Assembly (NCBI GenBank): GCA_021731025.1
Contig: JAKFYD010000003.1
Coordinates: 30,138-94,137, forward strand
Direction: 5' to 3'
DNA from: Pseudobdellovibrionaceae bacterium
Lineage (GTDB): Bacteria; Bdellovibrionota; Bdellovibrionia; Bdellovibrionales; Bdellovibrionaceae
Length of the DNA: 64,000 nucleotides
Below are positions 28,089-38,200 of this stretch, in pieces. The position numbers and the translations under genes were made by a program. The notes under the pieces were generated by a model that saw nothing but the letters and a program-made list of their open reading frames with translations, had not been told where the DNA came from and did no database searches. Numbering within the stretch: position 1 is the first letter of the stretch; the number at the start of each line of letters is the position of its first letter.

Positions 28089-29946
28089 ATACGCCGCCGC
28101 AACTTTTATTTTGCAAAGTGTAAAGCGGAAGCGCGGAACGGGGAATAAACTGCCCAAAAATTTCCAAAATCTTTTCACGGTAGGGGGAGTTATTGACTTC
28201 TTGAGCGAACCAAGTTTCCCCTAGAAGGGGTGAGCCTCGGAAAGCAAAAACATTGTCAGAAACAAATGTACCATGATTGAGTTTTGGATTTCGAAGGCGC
28301 TTAATTATAATGTCTTTAGAATTTTTTGCATGTTGAGTCTGAGTCCACAAAAACAAAAATGTATTAAAACGACCATCTGGTTTTTGAAAGGCTTTTTCAT
28401 ACAAATGAGTCAAACGCTCGATGCATTTTTGCCCAGTTGCATTCGTCACCGACAATTCAAGATATTTTCGTAAAAACAAGGGCCTTATATCGTAAATTTC
28501 TTTAGCATCACTCAGAATTCTAAAGACGAATTCATCTACAAGTTGTTTTTGTTCAGGGTTGGATTGTATTTCAACTTGCATCCGCCATGATTGGCGGAAT
28601 AAATCGCCCATATTATATCTCTTCTTGTCGGCTAAAAACTCAAAATATTCAACCGGCCTGAGGTTTTCGTTAAGGTCGGCGGTTTCAATAGCACTATTGT
28701 TTAGAAGTACGACTTCATAATTGTATAAAAAGAAATCTGCTCCTACCTTCGCGTTCGGGTTTAATTTCTGAATGACTTTGTAATCACCATAGTCTGGATG
28801 CCATTCTGAGTCTTTTCCACGTATTGTATAGTAGCCATTTCCCCGTCGCGCTAATTCGCCTGATATGTCGCCGGCTTTATTGCGGTTATGTTGACGTGAG
28901 ATAAAAACATTGGGTCTGCCCAAGGGAGAATAGGTAATAGCGTTGTAAGTCTGCCGGTTTTCCGTCTGGTGAGTAAGGTAATCAATACCAATATCCTGCG
29001 CCCTTGCCCCCAAACCACGACCTAGTGGTTTGCTTGAAAGAACTTCTCTATTGTAGAATTCAGCTAAACCCGAATCATTAGTAGCTAATCTTCGTGAAGG
29101 ATCTAAATTTTTTAGAAGCCCGTGAGTGTATTCGAGATTGGCCGCATGCCAATAAATACGTGCTGCTAACGTTTTACCTATCCCATCTAATGGAAGCTCG
29201 GAAATTGCACGTCGAAGAAGGCTTTCGGTTTCATAGCTCAAAATAAGTTCGTGTCGCGAAACATTTGCAAGAGTATCAATCAAGTCTTTGACATTAGAAA
29301 AACGTGGATTGTAAAGGTGAAGTTGTTGGTGGATGACATCCTGAAGAAATTGATTTCTATCAATCTGCGCATTTTGAAAATTAATTTTCGCTAAGGAGTG
29401 ATTGTCATTACCTTGAATATTTTCGCGATTTTCAAATTTAACAAAGGGTAATCGACTTTGTATTTCAGTTAGAAATTGAGCTTTTGATTCTTCCTTACCA
29501 TTCAATTGAACAGTAAAAGTCAAATTTTCTTGCCATGGAAAGATATTCGAAAAGTGACCATCGAGTTTAGACTTCATGTAGCGAGAGTCGCCCTTTTTTA
29601 AGCGAAGATTTCTGTGTGCATAGTGGACAATTTGTGCTGCGGCCTCACCTACTAGGTCAAGCTCCAATCCATATTTTTCTGCCACCGACTTAATCATGTT
29701 GAGCTGTCGGTTTGAGTTAATGAGCTGAAATGTTTCGTTGATCAGCTCAGACTCTGAAATTTCAATTTGCGGTGCTGGCTTCAACCAATTAGGGAGTTCA
29801 ATTTTCGATTGTGATTGCGGAAGACCACCTAAATACCTTTGCACGACGTCTTGCTGAAACCATGCTGACCAAGAACGGCCTTCAGCTTGGGCAAGCATTG
29901 GCCCAAGAAGAATTAATAAAATAGAAAAGAAAATTGTTGGCTTCAT
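28072..29946 (-). CDS. Large exported protein, unknown function
   Basis: A 624-residue protein I do not recognise. The signal peptide (about 1-21) ends MLAQAEG. The rest is mixed alpha/beta, with several helical stretches (about 65-110 and 210-260) and a basic segment around 330-370 (SRQHNRNKAGDISGELARRG). Two cysteines only, so no disulfide-rich domain. The gene faces the three-gene operon and ends inside it by 17 bases. GAGGA lies just before the ATG. No family assignment. Confidence 0.72.
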   Translation of the reverse strand: MKPTIFFSILLILLGPMLAQAEGRSWSAWFQQDVVQRYLGGLPQSQSKIELPNWLKPAPQIEISESELINETFQLINSNRQLNMIKSVAEKYGLELDLVGEAAAQIVHYAHRNLRLKKGDSRYMKSKLDGHFSNIFPWQENLTFTVQLNGKEESKAQFLTEIQSRLPFVKFENRENIQGNDNHSLAKINFQNAQIDRNQFLQDVIHQQLHLYNPRFSNVKDLIDTLANVSRHELILSYETESLLRRAISELPLDGIGKTLAARIYWHAANLEYTHGLLKNLDPSRRLATNDSGLAEFYNREVLSSKPLGRGLGARAQDIGIDYLTHQTENRQTYNAITYSPLGRPNVFISRQHNRNKAGDISGELARRGNGYYTIRGKDSEWHPDYGDYKVIQKLNPNAKVGADFFLYNYEVVLLNNSAIETADLNENLRPVEYFEFLADKKRYNMGDLFRQSWRMQVEIQSNPEQKQLVDEFVFRILSDAKEIYDIRPLFLRKYLELSVTNATGQKCIERLTHLYEKAFQKPDGRFNTFLFLWTQTQHAKNSKDIIIKRLRNPKLNHGTFVSDNVFAFRGSPLLGETWFAQEVNNSPYREKILEIFGQFIPRSALPLYTLQNKSCGGVFTSQK

Positions 29947-30136
29947 TGTTCCTCAGTGTTGTGGACAATAGAATTGCAGATCCTGGGCCATATTAATCAT
30001 GAGTTTGTTTGTCGGCTTAAGCTATAATAGCTAATGGCTCATGCTGGACCGAAGACGCCATTTATTGCACACGAGTGTCTAAATTTTTTACGGGCTACAA
30101 ATAGATATTGGTTTAATATATGAAGGCAATTTTCGT

Positions 30137-30165
30137 CCGAGGTTGACTTCATTTTTGAGAGGTAA
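30137..30165 (+). pseudogene. Remnant of the 3' end of a paralogue of the gene at 27801-28088
   Basis: The 29 bases match 28060-28088 at 27 positions and read SEVDFIFER then stop, in the same frame as the intact copy (PEVEFIFER stop). Upstream the frame hits a stop within a few codons. It is what is left of a deleted or inverted copy of the shared-unit family. Confidence 0.6.
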
Positions 30166-30242
30166 CCCTGGGCAAAAGTGATTTCCTTATATCGAAATGA
30201 CCAGTTCAAAGAATTCTCAAGCGCTAACGAAATAAGTCAGCA

Positions 30243-30764
30243 TTAAACTTCTTTAACGACAGACTCTAAAGGTAAACGAAATCGCGGTCCCCAAGTTCCA
30301 TCCGGAGCTGCTTCGCCACAGCCGACGACCATGACGACACGTTCGCTCCATGACATTTTTAAAAGACGTTTGACCCGCCATTCGTCAAAACCTTCCATCA
30401 TGCAAGTTTGGAAACCCTGCGCTGTTAGGGCAAGGACGAAATTTTCAGCAGCAAGAGCTGCGGATTTAATAGCGACTTCCTGGAGATCGCGTCGGGTGAA
30501 TGGGCTTCGAGATATTGGACGAAAAAATCCCGCAATAGTCGCCATCAACCATTTCAAAGGAGCCAAGCTGTTGAAAATTCCCCAGCGATACATCAGCGGT
30601 ATTAATTTTTTATAATAAAGCACAACGGGTTTTGGAGCTTTGATCTTTTCGACGTACTCGATCAAGGGAGCCTGCGATCTTCTCCATAATCCAGGATCCG
30701 CTGAAATAACGATGAGCTCTTTGGCCGTGCGAGCTGCCGATTGAGAAAAACAGTGCTCGATCAA
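30243..30764 (-). CDS. Nitroreductase-family protein, N-terminally truncated
   Basis: The C-terminal two-thirds of an FMN-dependent nitroreductase fold: ARTAKELIVISADPG, AALAAENFVLALTAQGFQTCMMEGFDE, LLKMSWSERVVMVVGCGEA. Full proteins have about 190-220 residues and start with an RRSxRxF motif and the APSxxNxQPW FMN-site segment; both are missing. The frame stops four codons upstream of the TTG at 30764. FMN binding is therefore doubtful and the gene may be decaying. A 21-bp imperfect palindrome (30781-30801) lies just upstream. Confidence 0.65.
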   Translation of the reverse strand: MIEHCFSQSAARTAKELIVISADPGLWRRSQAPLIEYVEKIKAPKPVVLYYKKLIPLMYRWGIFNSLAPLKWLMATIAGFFRPISRSPFTRRDLQEVAIKSAALAAENFVLALTAQGFQTCMMEGFDEWRVKRLLKMSWSERVVMVVGCGEAAPDGTWGPRFRLPLESVVKEV

Positions 30765-30922
30765 ATTTTTTTTATTTTCTGAGGTTCTGACCCAGGACCT
30801 CGGAAAATGATCCTGACATTAAATTTTAAGTCGATCAACTCATTTTGCCACTCTAGGAATTCGAGAGAGAACTTGACTGGGTCCTGCTTCTAAACATAAT
30901 TTAATTGTAACTCGGGAGATTC

Positions 30923-31477
30923 ATGAAATCGACATCAGGTGCAATCAGTCCAGTTATCATCGCATCCCTCATGGTGTTGTTAGCGATTGCTACGATAACA
31001 TTGATGATGCAACCAACTGTAAATCGGTATTCGTTTAATATTCACAATTCAATGAAGCTGATCAAATCGAATTTGGAAATCAACATCGATGATGCGCAGG
31101 GGTGGGCTTTTACTGTTGCAGATACAACAAATGCGTCCATGGGCTGTTTACGAGATCACACGGATTGTTTTTCCCTTACAGGAATTAAATCGCCAGTAGT
31201 CACAGTGCGCGACACTGTTGATAATGTTTATTTGGGTGATCTCACAACTGCGGCCCAAGGAGTGACCTTAGCCGGTAAAAGTTGCAGCAATTTCAGTGCA
31301 ACCAATGGAAACTCAAGTTGTCCCGTAAAGGTCGTCGTCACGTGGACTCCCATTTGTGCGAGCAGTCCTTGTATAGATCCATCTTATTTGGTTGAAGTCA
31401 GTTTTGATTATTCGACTTCAAAAAATATGGGACCGAAAATTGATTTATCAAAGTACAACTTTGTGCTTCAGAAATAA
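30923..31477 (+). CDS. Pilin-like protein with Cys-rich core (simple form)
   Basis: A 184-residue protein. One N-terminal hydrophobic helix (about 8-30, AISPVIIASLMVLLAIATI) is followed by a core of about 150 residues with six or more cysteines in fixed order (CLRDHTDCF, GKSCSNF, SSCPVKVVVTWTPICASSPC). The same core recurs in the next two genes. The classical prepilin G/F-T-L-x-E site is absent. I read it as a minor-pilin-like or pseudopilin-like surface protein; processing is uncertain. GGGAG lies before the ATG. It converges on the RCC1 gene 3 bases away. Confidence 0.7.
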   Translation: MKSTSGAISPVIIASLMVLLAIATITLMMQPTVNRYSFNIHNSMKLIKSNLEINIDDAQGWAFTVADTTNASMGCLRDHTDCFSLTGIKSPVVTVRDTVDNVYLGDLTTAAQGVTLAGKSCSNFSATNGNSSCPVKVVVTWTPICASSPCIDPSYLVEVSFDYSTSKNMGPKIDLSKYNFVLQK

Positions 31478-31480
31478 AGT

Positions 31481-33397
31481 TTAAGGCCATGTGATGACTT
31501 GGACGGCTGTGCCCGTAAGTCTATTCGTTGTTGTACCATCGCCCAACTGGCCGCGATCATTCTGTCCCCAACAATATACTCTTTGAGAAGCAATCGCGCA
31601 ATTGTGGTAACCTTCATCGGAAGCGCCACCTTGAAAACTGGTGATATTCGGTGGAAGACCAGTCAGCTCAATGGGGTCCCAAATGTTTCCCCAAAACGGA
31701 GCAGCCCATGCTCCGTTCGGATCTCCCATGGGATTTCCGACATTATTTCTTCCCCAGGCCCAAAGACGTCCTCCTTTAAGGCCGAAGAAACCAGTCGAAT
31801 GGTGACCAAGAGATTCAACTCCATGAATTGTGGTTACCAATTGAGGTTCTTGAGTTGCGGCTGGAAGAGATCTCGCTAATTTTCCGTAATCATAATGTCC
31901 CCAACAGGCCAAATCACCGTTGTTAAATAAAGCACAGAAGGAGCCAAATGAAGATCTGATTTGTTTTACATTGGAATCAAGGATGGGGTAGTCCGTGGGT
32001 TCTGGTTTGGGGTTACACATTCCTGAATCGTAAGGAGACGGGCCACCACCCGGAGGAAGAAAAAAACCATACATGAACATTGGGTCTGATACTGCTGGAA
32101 GAGCTGTCCCCGCGAATACCCAAGGATAGCAAACTTTATGTCCTTTAGCGCCGATGGGATCATATGCTAAGTTTGGAAAGCCAGGCGAAGACATATCTAA
32201 ACTCCCACCACGGCTTTCGTTAAGACCCCAGCATTGGACTCCGCCATTGACGACAGCACAAGTAACGCGGTTAGTGGCAACAATGTCAGTTACAGGTCCC
32301 AGATCTGGGCCGTTAGCTCCACGACTCAGCCCTAACACGGGGTAGGCCGGTCCATTCGGGCCACTCCAGGTGTTATAGTCCACTGGGAAATCAGGAGTAG
32401 CCGGAACTGCATAGCCCAAATTGGCGTAAGTATTTCCGCCCCAGCAGTGGGCCGCATTGTTGCTGGTGATGGCACAACTGTGACCGATACCTACGGAAAC
32501 TTTGATGACATTCATTAAGGGAGTCCAGCTGATGCCGTTGATAACTTGCGGAGTAGCGCCATGATTTTGTCCCCAACAATAAACATTTCCTGCGGCGATA
32601 GCACAAACAGTGAACATACCAACTTCAACTTGAGTGACCGGCCTCGGTAAGCCCGTAACTTTCAATGGAACAGAAGAATCTCCGGTTGCTGCGGGACCCA
32701 GAGCTCCAAAATCGTTCGCACCCCAGCAATAAACATCACCTTCTGCTATAGCGCAGGTAAAATATTTACCAACGGCAACTGCAGTGGCTACAGGAGTATC
32801 CAGTGGTTTGCGCACCATGCTTGACACAGATGAAGCAACAAATCTTGCGCCGAAACCACCACCAAAAGATGAGCCACGATTAAAGGCGACTTCGATTTGA
32901 ATTGTTCGAGGGTTCACGCAAGTGGTTTTACAAACCGGTTGCCAAGTTAAACTGACGTGAAGAGGGCAACTAGCAAGGCCCAAGTTATAACCAGTACAAA
33001 CTGTTCCATCCAATTTAACGCCTTTATCGGCATCGGTATCAATAACAATTTCGTTGTTGGCATTAAGAACAACGGCGACAGGTTGTGGAGTTTGACTGCA
33101 TTCGGTTCCATCTTTTATGCAAGCAAATGTTGTCGCATTTCTTGGATCATCCATAGTTTTTTTCCAAGACTCCTCGTCTTGAAGGTAATAGGCATAGTTT
33201 TGTTGAAGAACATCGATGGCTAATTTGGAATCCGTAATGACTTGCTGTTCGCGCTTTTGGTAAGTCACTGACATCAAGGCTAAGGTCGCAATGGTCATGA
33301 TGCCGAACATGAGTATTAAATCGACAAAACCCTTTTGATTACTGACAACGTGTACTGGTTTCATACCTAATTCATCGGCAGGACTTTGGTCGAACAT
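31481..33397 (-). CDS. Pilin-like protein fused to an RCC1-type beta-propeller
   Basis: A 638-residue chain (an internal ATG at 33364 is an equally good start). The N-terminus has KGFVDLILMFGIMTIATLALM, a pilin-like helix after Gly-Phe but without the usual Glu5. The Cys-rich pilin core follows (CIKDGTEC, GTVCTGY, ASCPLHVSLTWQPVC). From about residue 205 come repeats of the type CAIAEGDVYCWGANDFGALG, about seven blades of an RCC1/ALC-type propeller with Cys pairs. This places a binding propeller at the tip or side of a pilus-like fibre. Confidence 0.78.
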   Translation of the reverse strand: MFDQSPADELGMKPVHVVSNQKGFVDLILMFGIMTIATLALMSVTYQKREQQVITDSKLAIDVLQQNYAYYLQDEESWKKTMDDPRNATTFACIKDGTECSQTPQPVAVVLNANNEIVIDTDADKGVKLDGTVCTGYNLGLASCPLHVSLTWQPVCKTTCVNPRTIQIEVAFNRGSSFGGGFGARFVASSVSSMVRKPLDTPVATAVAVGKYFTCAIAEGDVYCWGANDFGALGPAATGDSSVPLKVTGLPRPVTQVEVGMFTVCAIAAGNVYCWGQNHGATPQVINGISWTPLMNVIKVSVGIGHSCAITSNNAAHCWGGNTYANLGYAVPATPDFPVDYNTWSGPNGPAYPVLGLSRGANGPDLGPVTDIVATNRVTCAVVNGGVQCWGLNESRGGSLDMSSPGFPNLAYDPIGAKGHKVCYPWVFAGTALPAVSDPMFMYGFFLPPGGGPSPYDSGMCNPKPEPTDYPILDSNVKQIRSSFGSFCALFNNGDLACWGHYDYGKLARSLPAATQEPQLVTTIHGVESLGHHSTGFFGLKGGRLWAWGRNNVGNPMGDPNGAWAAPFWGNIWDPIELTGLPPNITSFQGGASDEGYHNCAIASQRVYCWGQNDRGQLGDGTTTNRLTGTAVQVITWP

Positions 33398-33436
33398 TAA
33401 GACTTTTTGACAGTTGTCTTAAATAAATACAAATTT

Positions 33437-34675
33437 CTACAAATTATTAAATTGAGACAACACTTCATTCGCTTTAAGCGATCTCTTCCAAATCTTGACT
33501 TGGTCAATGATTCCAGGAAAAAAGGAAAGTGTCCCGCCTTGATTCTCGGCTCCGATAAGCACAGGTTCATTAGACCAATAGTTAGAGCCGGTGTAGGCCA
33601 AGGGGCCAGCGGCAATGGCGCCATTAATATAGAGGTTCATGCTGGATAAATCCCAGGTGCCAACGACGTAGTACCAGGTTCCTGGCGCAATGGCCAAAGG
33701 CGCACTCACGCAGCGACTTCCCGAATTTTCAGCGACACAAAAAGAAAATCCAGTGGCGTCGGCTCGCAAATTATAACTGCTGTTCGTGCCCGAATTTCTT
33801 TTGCTGATGATGCCGTTGAAAGTTGTTAGAGCAACATCGGCGTTGACCCAAGCTGCAACTGTTATGGGTCCTCCGGGACGAAGTGATGTTGAATCAAGAA
33901 TGCTAATGTATTTGCCATTTTCAAAGCGCAATCCCTGACCAATTCTTCCGGCCACATAAGAAGGGAAAGGAGCTCCAGCAGTGCCTGTTAAGACGCCGTT
34001 ATTTTTTAATCCTGAGTTATCTTGTAAAGCCGCGCCGATGGCAACGGAAGAGCCTAAAGTTCCATTGAGTTTCAGGAATAAAACCAGATCGCGATCAAAG
34101 GGTTCAGCGTAACGGACCACTTTGCGTGTGATCAATGGAGCTTGAATTGTTTTTCGATTGAGGGGGGATTCTCGCAGCTCGATGGTGATTTCGACTTGAT
34201 TGTTCACGCAGGTGATACAAAGCGGACGCCAACTGAGTTCTACTCGTAAAGGGCAAGCATCATTTCCCGCCAGAGAAAACGTGTTGCATGTAGTGCTTAA
34301 ATTCATTCCTGCTGTAGCCGTTGGAAAATCAATGAAGGTATTACCTGCTTCGTCCAGCAAAGAAAATTTTCCCCCATCAGTCATCGCACAAGCGCCTGCT
34401 GTTGGGACAGATGGAAATTTTCCGGGATCTTTTAAACAGTCGAGCTGGGTATTCGCCGCATGATCAATCGTTTTTTGCCAAGCAATATCATTGTTGATCA
34501 GGTTTATGGCCGAGATAATGATTTCTTGTTTACGTTCCGAGTAATCTAAGTTTCTCTGTGATTTTAAATAACCTTCCAGAACTTGGCTGAATCCAAAAAG
34601 AAAAATCGTAATCAGTCCCAGTGAAACAAGGACTTCAACTAAAGTAAAACCTTTGGATGAATAATTGGGGCTCAA
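33437..34675 (-). CDS. Type IV pilin-like protein fused to a LamG domain
   Basis: A 412-residue protein with a proper class III prepilin site, KGFTLVEVLVSLG (cleavage after Gly9, Glu at +5), as in substrates of PilD-like peptidases. The Cys-rich core shared with the two neighbours spans about 70-185 (CLKDPG, GACAMTD, NDACPLRVELSWRPLC). The C-terminus (about 200-412) is a LamG/concanavalin domain (GLRFENGKYISI, ITVAAWVNADV, GTWYYVVGTWD, GIIDQVKIW), expected to bind sugars or protein. It lies 39 bases upstream of the RCC1 fusion on the same strand; the two likely form an operon. Confidence 0.85.
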   Translation of the reverse strand: MSPNYSSKGFTLVEVLVSLGLITIFLFGFSQVLEGYLKSQRNLDYSERKQEIIISAINLINNDIAWQKTIDHAANTQLDCLKDPGKFPSVPTAGACAMTDGGKFSLLDEAGNTFIDFPTATAGMNLSTTCNTFSLAGNDACPLRVELSWRPLCITCVNNQVEITIELRESPLNRKTIQAPLITRKVVRYAEPFDRDLVLFLKLNGTLGSSVAIGAALQDNSGLKNNGVLTGTAGAPFPSYVAGRIGQGLRFENGKYISILDSTSLRPGGPITVAAWVNADVALTTFNGIISKRNSGTNSSYNLRADATGFSFCVAENSGSRCVSAPLAIAPGTWYYVVGTWDLSSMNLYINGAIAAGPLAYTGSNYWSNEPVLIGAENQGGTLSFFPGIIDQVKIWKRSLKANEVLSQFNNL

Positions 34676-34859
34676 AGAGGGACTCCTGTTCGGCTTCCTC
34701 TTTATCGGAATGTCGAAATATATTATTAAAAATACATTTTCGTATCAAATTGATTCGTTCACTGTAGGGATTAAGCTTGTCGTGGTTTATCGTGACAAAA
34801 TCTCAACATCTTTAATCTATGTTTGACCTTGACTAGCAATGCGAACATTATTCTAGGAA

Positions 34860-35282
34860 ATGACAATCCCTAAAATATATACGCCAGGACAAAAAGTTGA
34901 TCTTAAAATTCTGCGCGAAACCGATTTAGGTTTTGTTGCCAGTATCAATGGGGTCGACGAAGGCTTACTTTATCACGATGAAATTTTCGAGCATTTAGAG
35001 CCCGGACAGGAAGTTCCTGGGTATATAAAAAAAGTTCGTGAAGATCAGCAAATCGATTTGCTACTCCAAGCGTTTGGGAATTTGGGTGCCGAAGAAATGG
35101 GCGAGCGCATCCTAGCTGCACTGAAAGAAAATCAAGGATTTTTACCGATCACGGCAAAAACTTCAGCCGAAAAAATTTATGAACTTTTTGGGATGAGTAA
35201 GAAGAAATACAAAATTGCTTTGGGTGGCTTGTATAAAAAACGGCTCATTTCAGTTGATGACGACGGCATTCGCTTAGTTTGA
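34860..35282 (+). CDS. CvfB-like protein, C-terminal half only (S1 plus winged helix)
   Basis: A 140-residue protein matching the last S1 domain and winged helix of CvfB: TDLGFVASINGVDEGLLYHDE, GQEVPGYIKKVREDQQIDLLLQ, then AAEKIY-type helices and ALGGLYKKRLISVDDDGIRL. CvfB proteins (about 280 residues) bind RNA and modulate virulence genes in Staphylococcus. The two N-terminal S1 domains are absent, and the 5' region holds no decayed copy, so this may be a naturally short form. It stands alone, convergent with the Calx-beta gene. Confidence 0.8.
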   Translation: MTIPKIYTPGQKVDLKILRETDLGFVASINGVDEGLLYHDEIFEHLEPGQEVPGYIKKVREDQQIDLLLQAFGNLGAEEMGERILAALKENQGFLPITAKTSAEKIYELFGMSKKKYKIALGGLYKKRLISVDDDGIRLV

Positions 35283-35289
35283 AACTTCG

Positions 35290-38200
35290 TTACGGAGAAA
35301 ATGTTTTCAATCCCCCGGTGCCGTCCAACTTCACTGAGTACCAATCGTAGCGACTGACATCGTCCTGATTCGCGCGATAGAGCACTCGGGAATTATTCGG
35401 TAAAATTTTAAATGAATCGACTTTTTTTCCGGAAGCTAAGCTTGAATTCAGAGTCGCGCGTGAAAGCCCTGTTGGGTTTACTGAAAATAGCTCAACAATC
35501 CCCGAAGTATTTTGATCACCCATGTAAATCACTTTTGTGGAATCGCTGGTGATCGCGAATTGAGTGATCTGACCTCCACTGACGGGAGTGAGATTTAATT
35601 TAACACGACCGGTTCCAATAAGGCTAACAGCGTACAGTTCTTGAGTGGCCGCGCTGTCTTGATGTCCCAAATAAATAACGTTAGCTCCATCCGGAGTGAA
35701 CGAGGCTTGATCGATGCGACCGCCACTCACCAAAGTGTTGTTCAATTTGTAGCGATTGGTGCCATCCGTGCTCACTGTATAAAGTTCAGCAGAACCTACA
35801 TTTTGCGCTTCACCGAGGTACAATATTTTCGACGAGTTCGGTGAGAAGTCATAACTTGTCACGGCACCGCCGGAAATTAAATTTTGATTCACTTGGGTGC
35901 GACTCGACCCATTGATGCCAACGACATACAGATCAAAATTTGAAGAGGCATTGTCATTGTGAACGTAAGCCACCTTGCTTGAATCCAAAGATATTTTGAA
36001 AGACTTCACGATGCGATTGCTGATGGTTCGACTTAACTGAGTGGAGCTTCCTCCGCCGATGGGGACAACATACAGAACCGCATCTCCTCCTGAGCCTTTA
36101 ACAGCATAGACCACCTTGCTGTTGTCAGGCGTGATTGCGAAGAGATCAACATCTTGTCCCGCGCTTAAATTGGCATTCAATTTAACTTGTGATGTTCCTG
36201 CGGAATCAATGGAATAAAGTTCCATTGTGCCCAATGTTCCCAGATCCGAAAGAAAAACAATTTTATTTCCATCGGAAGTTGCCTCGAAATCCGCAATGGT
36301 TTTTCCACCCGACAGGGCCGAACCTAAACTGATTAAGCTACTGCCATTCGCGTTTACGGCGTACATTTCGTAAGCTCCGTTCAAGCTGGCCTGATCTGCT
36401 AGAAAAATAATTTTTGTGCCGGTGCCGACGGCGCGGAATTTTTGCACTTTGCGAGTTGCCGCCCAACCGGATGCGTTCAGTCGAGTAAGTCCCGTGCCAT
36501 TAAAGTTGACTGAAAAAAGATCTAAGCCACTGACACGCTGATTGTTACCACTGAAAATGATTAAGGATTGATCGCCGGTTAAGTGAAAGCCGCCCACTTG
36601 GGGAGTGTCGGTAGCTGCTCGCGAAAGTATGGCTCCGGCTGAAGACAGTGGCCCACCAACGCTTAAGGGATTTGCTGTCCCACCGGAAAGACTACTGGCG
36701 TAAACAAGTTTTGTTGAGTCGCTGGAGGACACCAGCAAAGATCCCATGTTGGGATCATCTTCCAGTGTTAAAGTGTAGACAGATGTCGCGCCCAGTGTGG
36801 CTCCCGAAACCGAACCTAAAGTAAGAATGACCGTTTCGCCACTGTCAGAAGTGGTATCCCGTGTGGGGCTCAGGCTCACGGTTTGAGAACTGCTTCCCGC
36901 AGGAATACTGATGGCCGTTGTTGGTAAAGTGTAATCTTGATTGATGGTCGCTGTTCCCGAAGTCGTGATTGTGGCTGTCACAGTTCTATTCGTGATGTGA
37001 GACAGCACAACGTTGACGGTCGCGGTTCCCGCTGTTTCTAATACGCTGTCAGTGGATTTAGAAAAACTCAAAGTCGGAGCTGTATCATTGTCATTGATCG
37101 TTAGTGTGGAAGCGGAGGCAGGCACTGTGGCTCGATTCCCTGAAGAAAAAATAACATTGGCGATGCGCGAGCCCTGATCAATAACATCGTCAATGGTCGC
37201 TACGGAAAAATTCACCGTCGTTGAACCTGCGGTAATAGTTGCCGTTGCAGTTGCCGATGTAAAATCTTGGCCAGCTGTCGCGGTATTGTTTTGGGTCTGC
37301 CAAGTGAAACTGACATTGTAATTACAAGACTGCGAAAGTGTTGCCGTGAAAGTGCCCGCTGTTCCTTCGGTGACAGTGACATTGTTCACGGTGATCGAAG
37401 GATTGTCGTTATCCCAAAGCGGCATGCTGTAAGTGCTGGTGCCTAAGGTTCCGCCGCTGGGTGAAGAAATATCCAATGAAAAGTTTTTATTCGCCTCACA
37501 AACCGTTGCATTATTGCTTGTAGCTACCGTCACAGTCTTCGAAGTTTCACCCGGGGCAAAGGTCACACTTCCCGAAACTGATGTGTAATCCGTGCCAGCA
37601 GTTGCGCTGCCATTGGACGTGGAGTAGTTCACATCAACATTAAAAACGCTGGCACGATTTAAGGTGATAAGAAAATTAGCGCTCTGACTCTCAAGAACCG
37701 AAGCCGATCCCGTCACCGAGATCTGCGGCAAAGAGTCATTTTCGGTGATTGTCACAGTATTTGTCGGATTCGTCCCCGCTGTTGCATTGGTCAAACTTGC
37801 AAATGATAAAATTAAAGTTTCATTTCCCTCGTAAAGATTATCATCGGTGACTTGCACGGCGAAGCTTCCCGAAGTTGTTCCCGCAGGAATACTGATTGTC
37901 GTTTGAGAGTAAGTATAATCAGTTCCGTCGGTTGCGGTGCCCGCAAATCCTACGGTGGCAGATATCGCTCGGGCCGAAGCACTATTCAATTGCCAACTGA
38001 TAGAAGCCGTTCCCACTCCTTCAGAAATACTTTGGCTAGCGACCGTCCACGATAAAGTGGGTGGGGGAGTTGTGTCGACAACAGTTAGTGTTCCGACGAC
38101 ACTGGGCTCATCAACCAAGCTGACGGATAAAGTTAAATCTGGTCCATTCTGAAGATCATCCAAAGTTGTTACGGGGACACTCACTGTTGTGTTGCCAGAA

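Noticed and set aside
30781..30801. Palindrome upstream of the nitroreductase as a terminator
   Set aside because: The homopolymer next to it is A-rich in the reading direction of the minus strand and there are no T bases after it on the plus strand.
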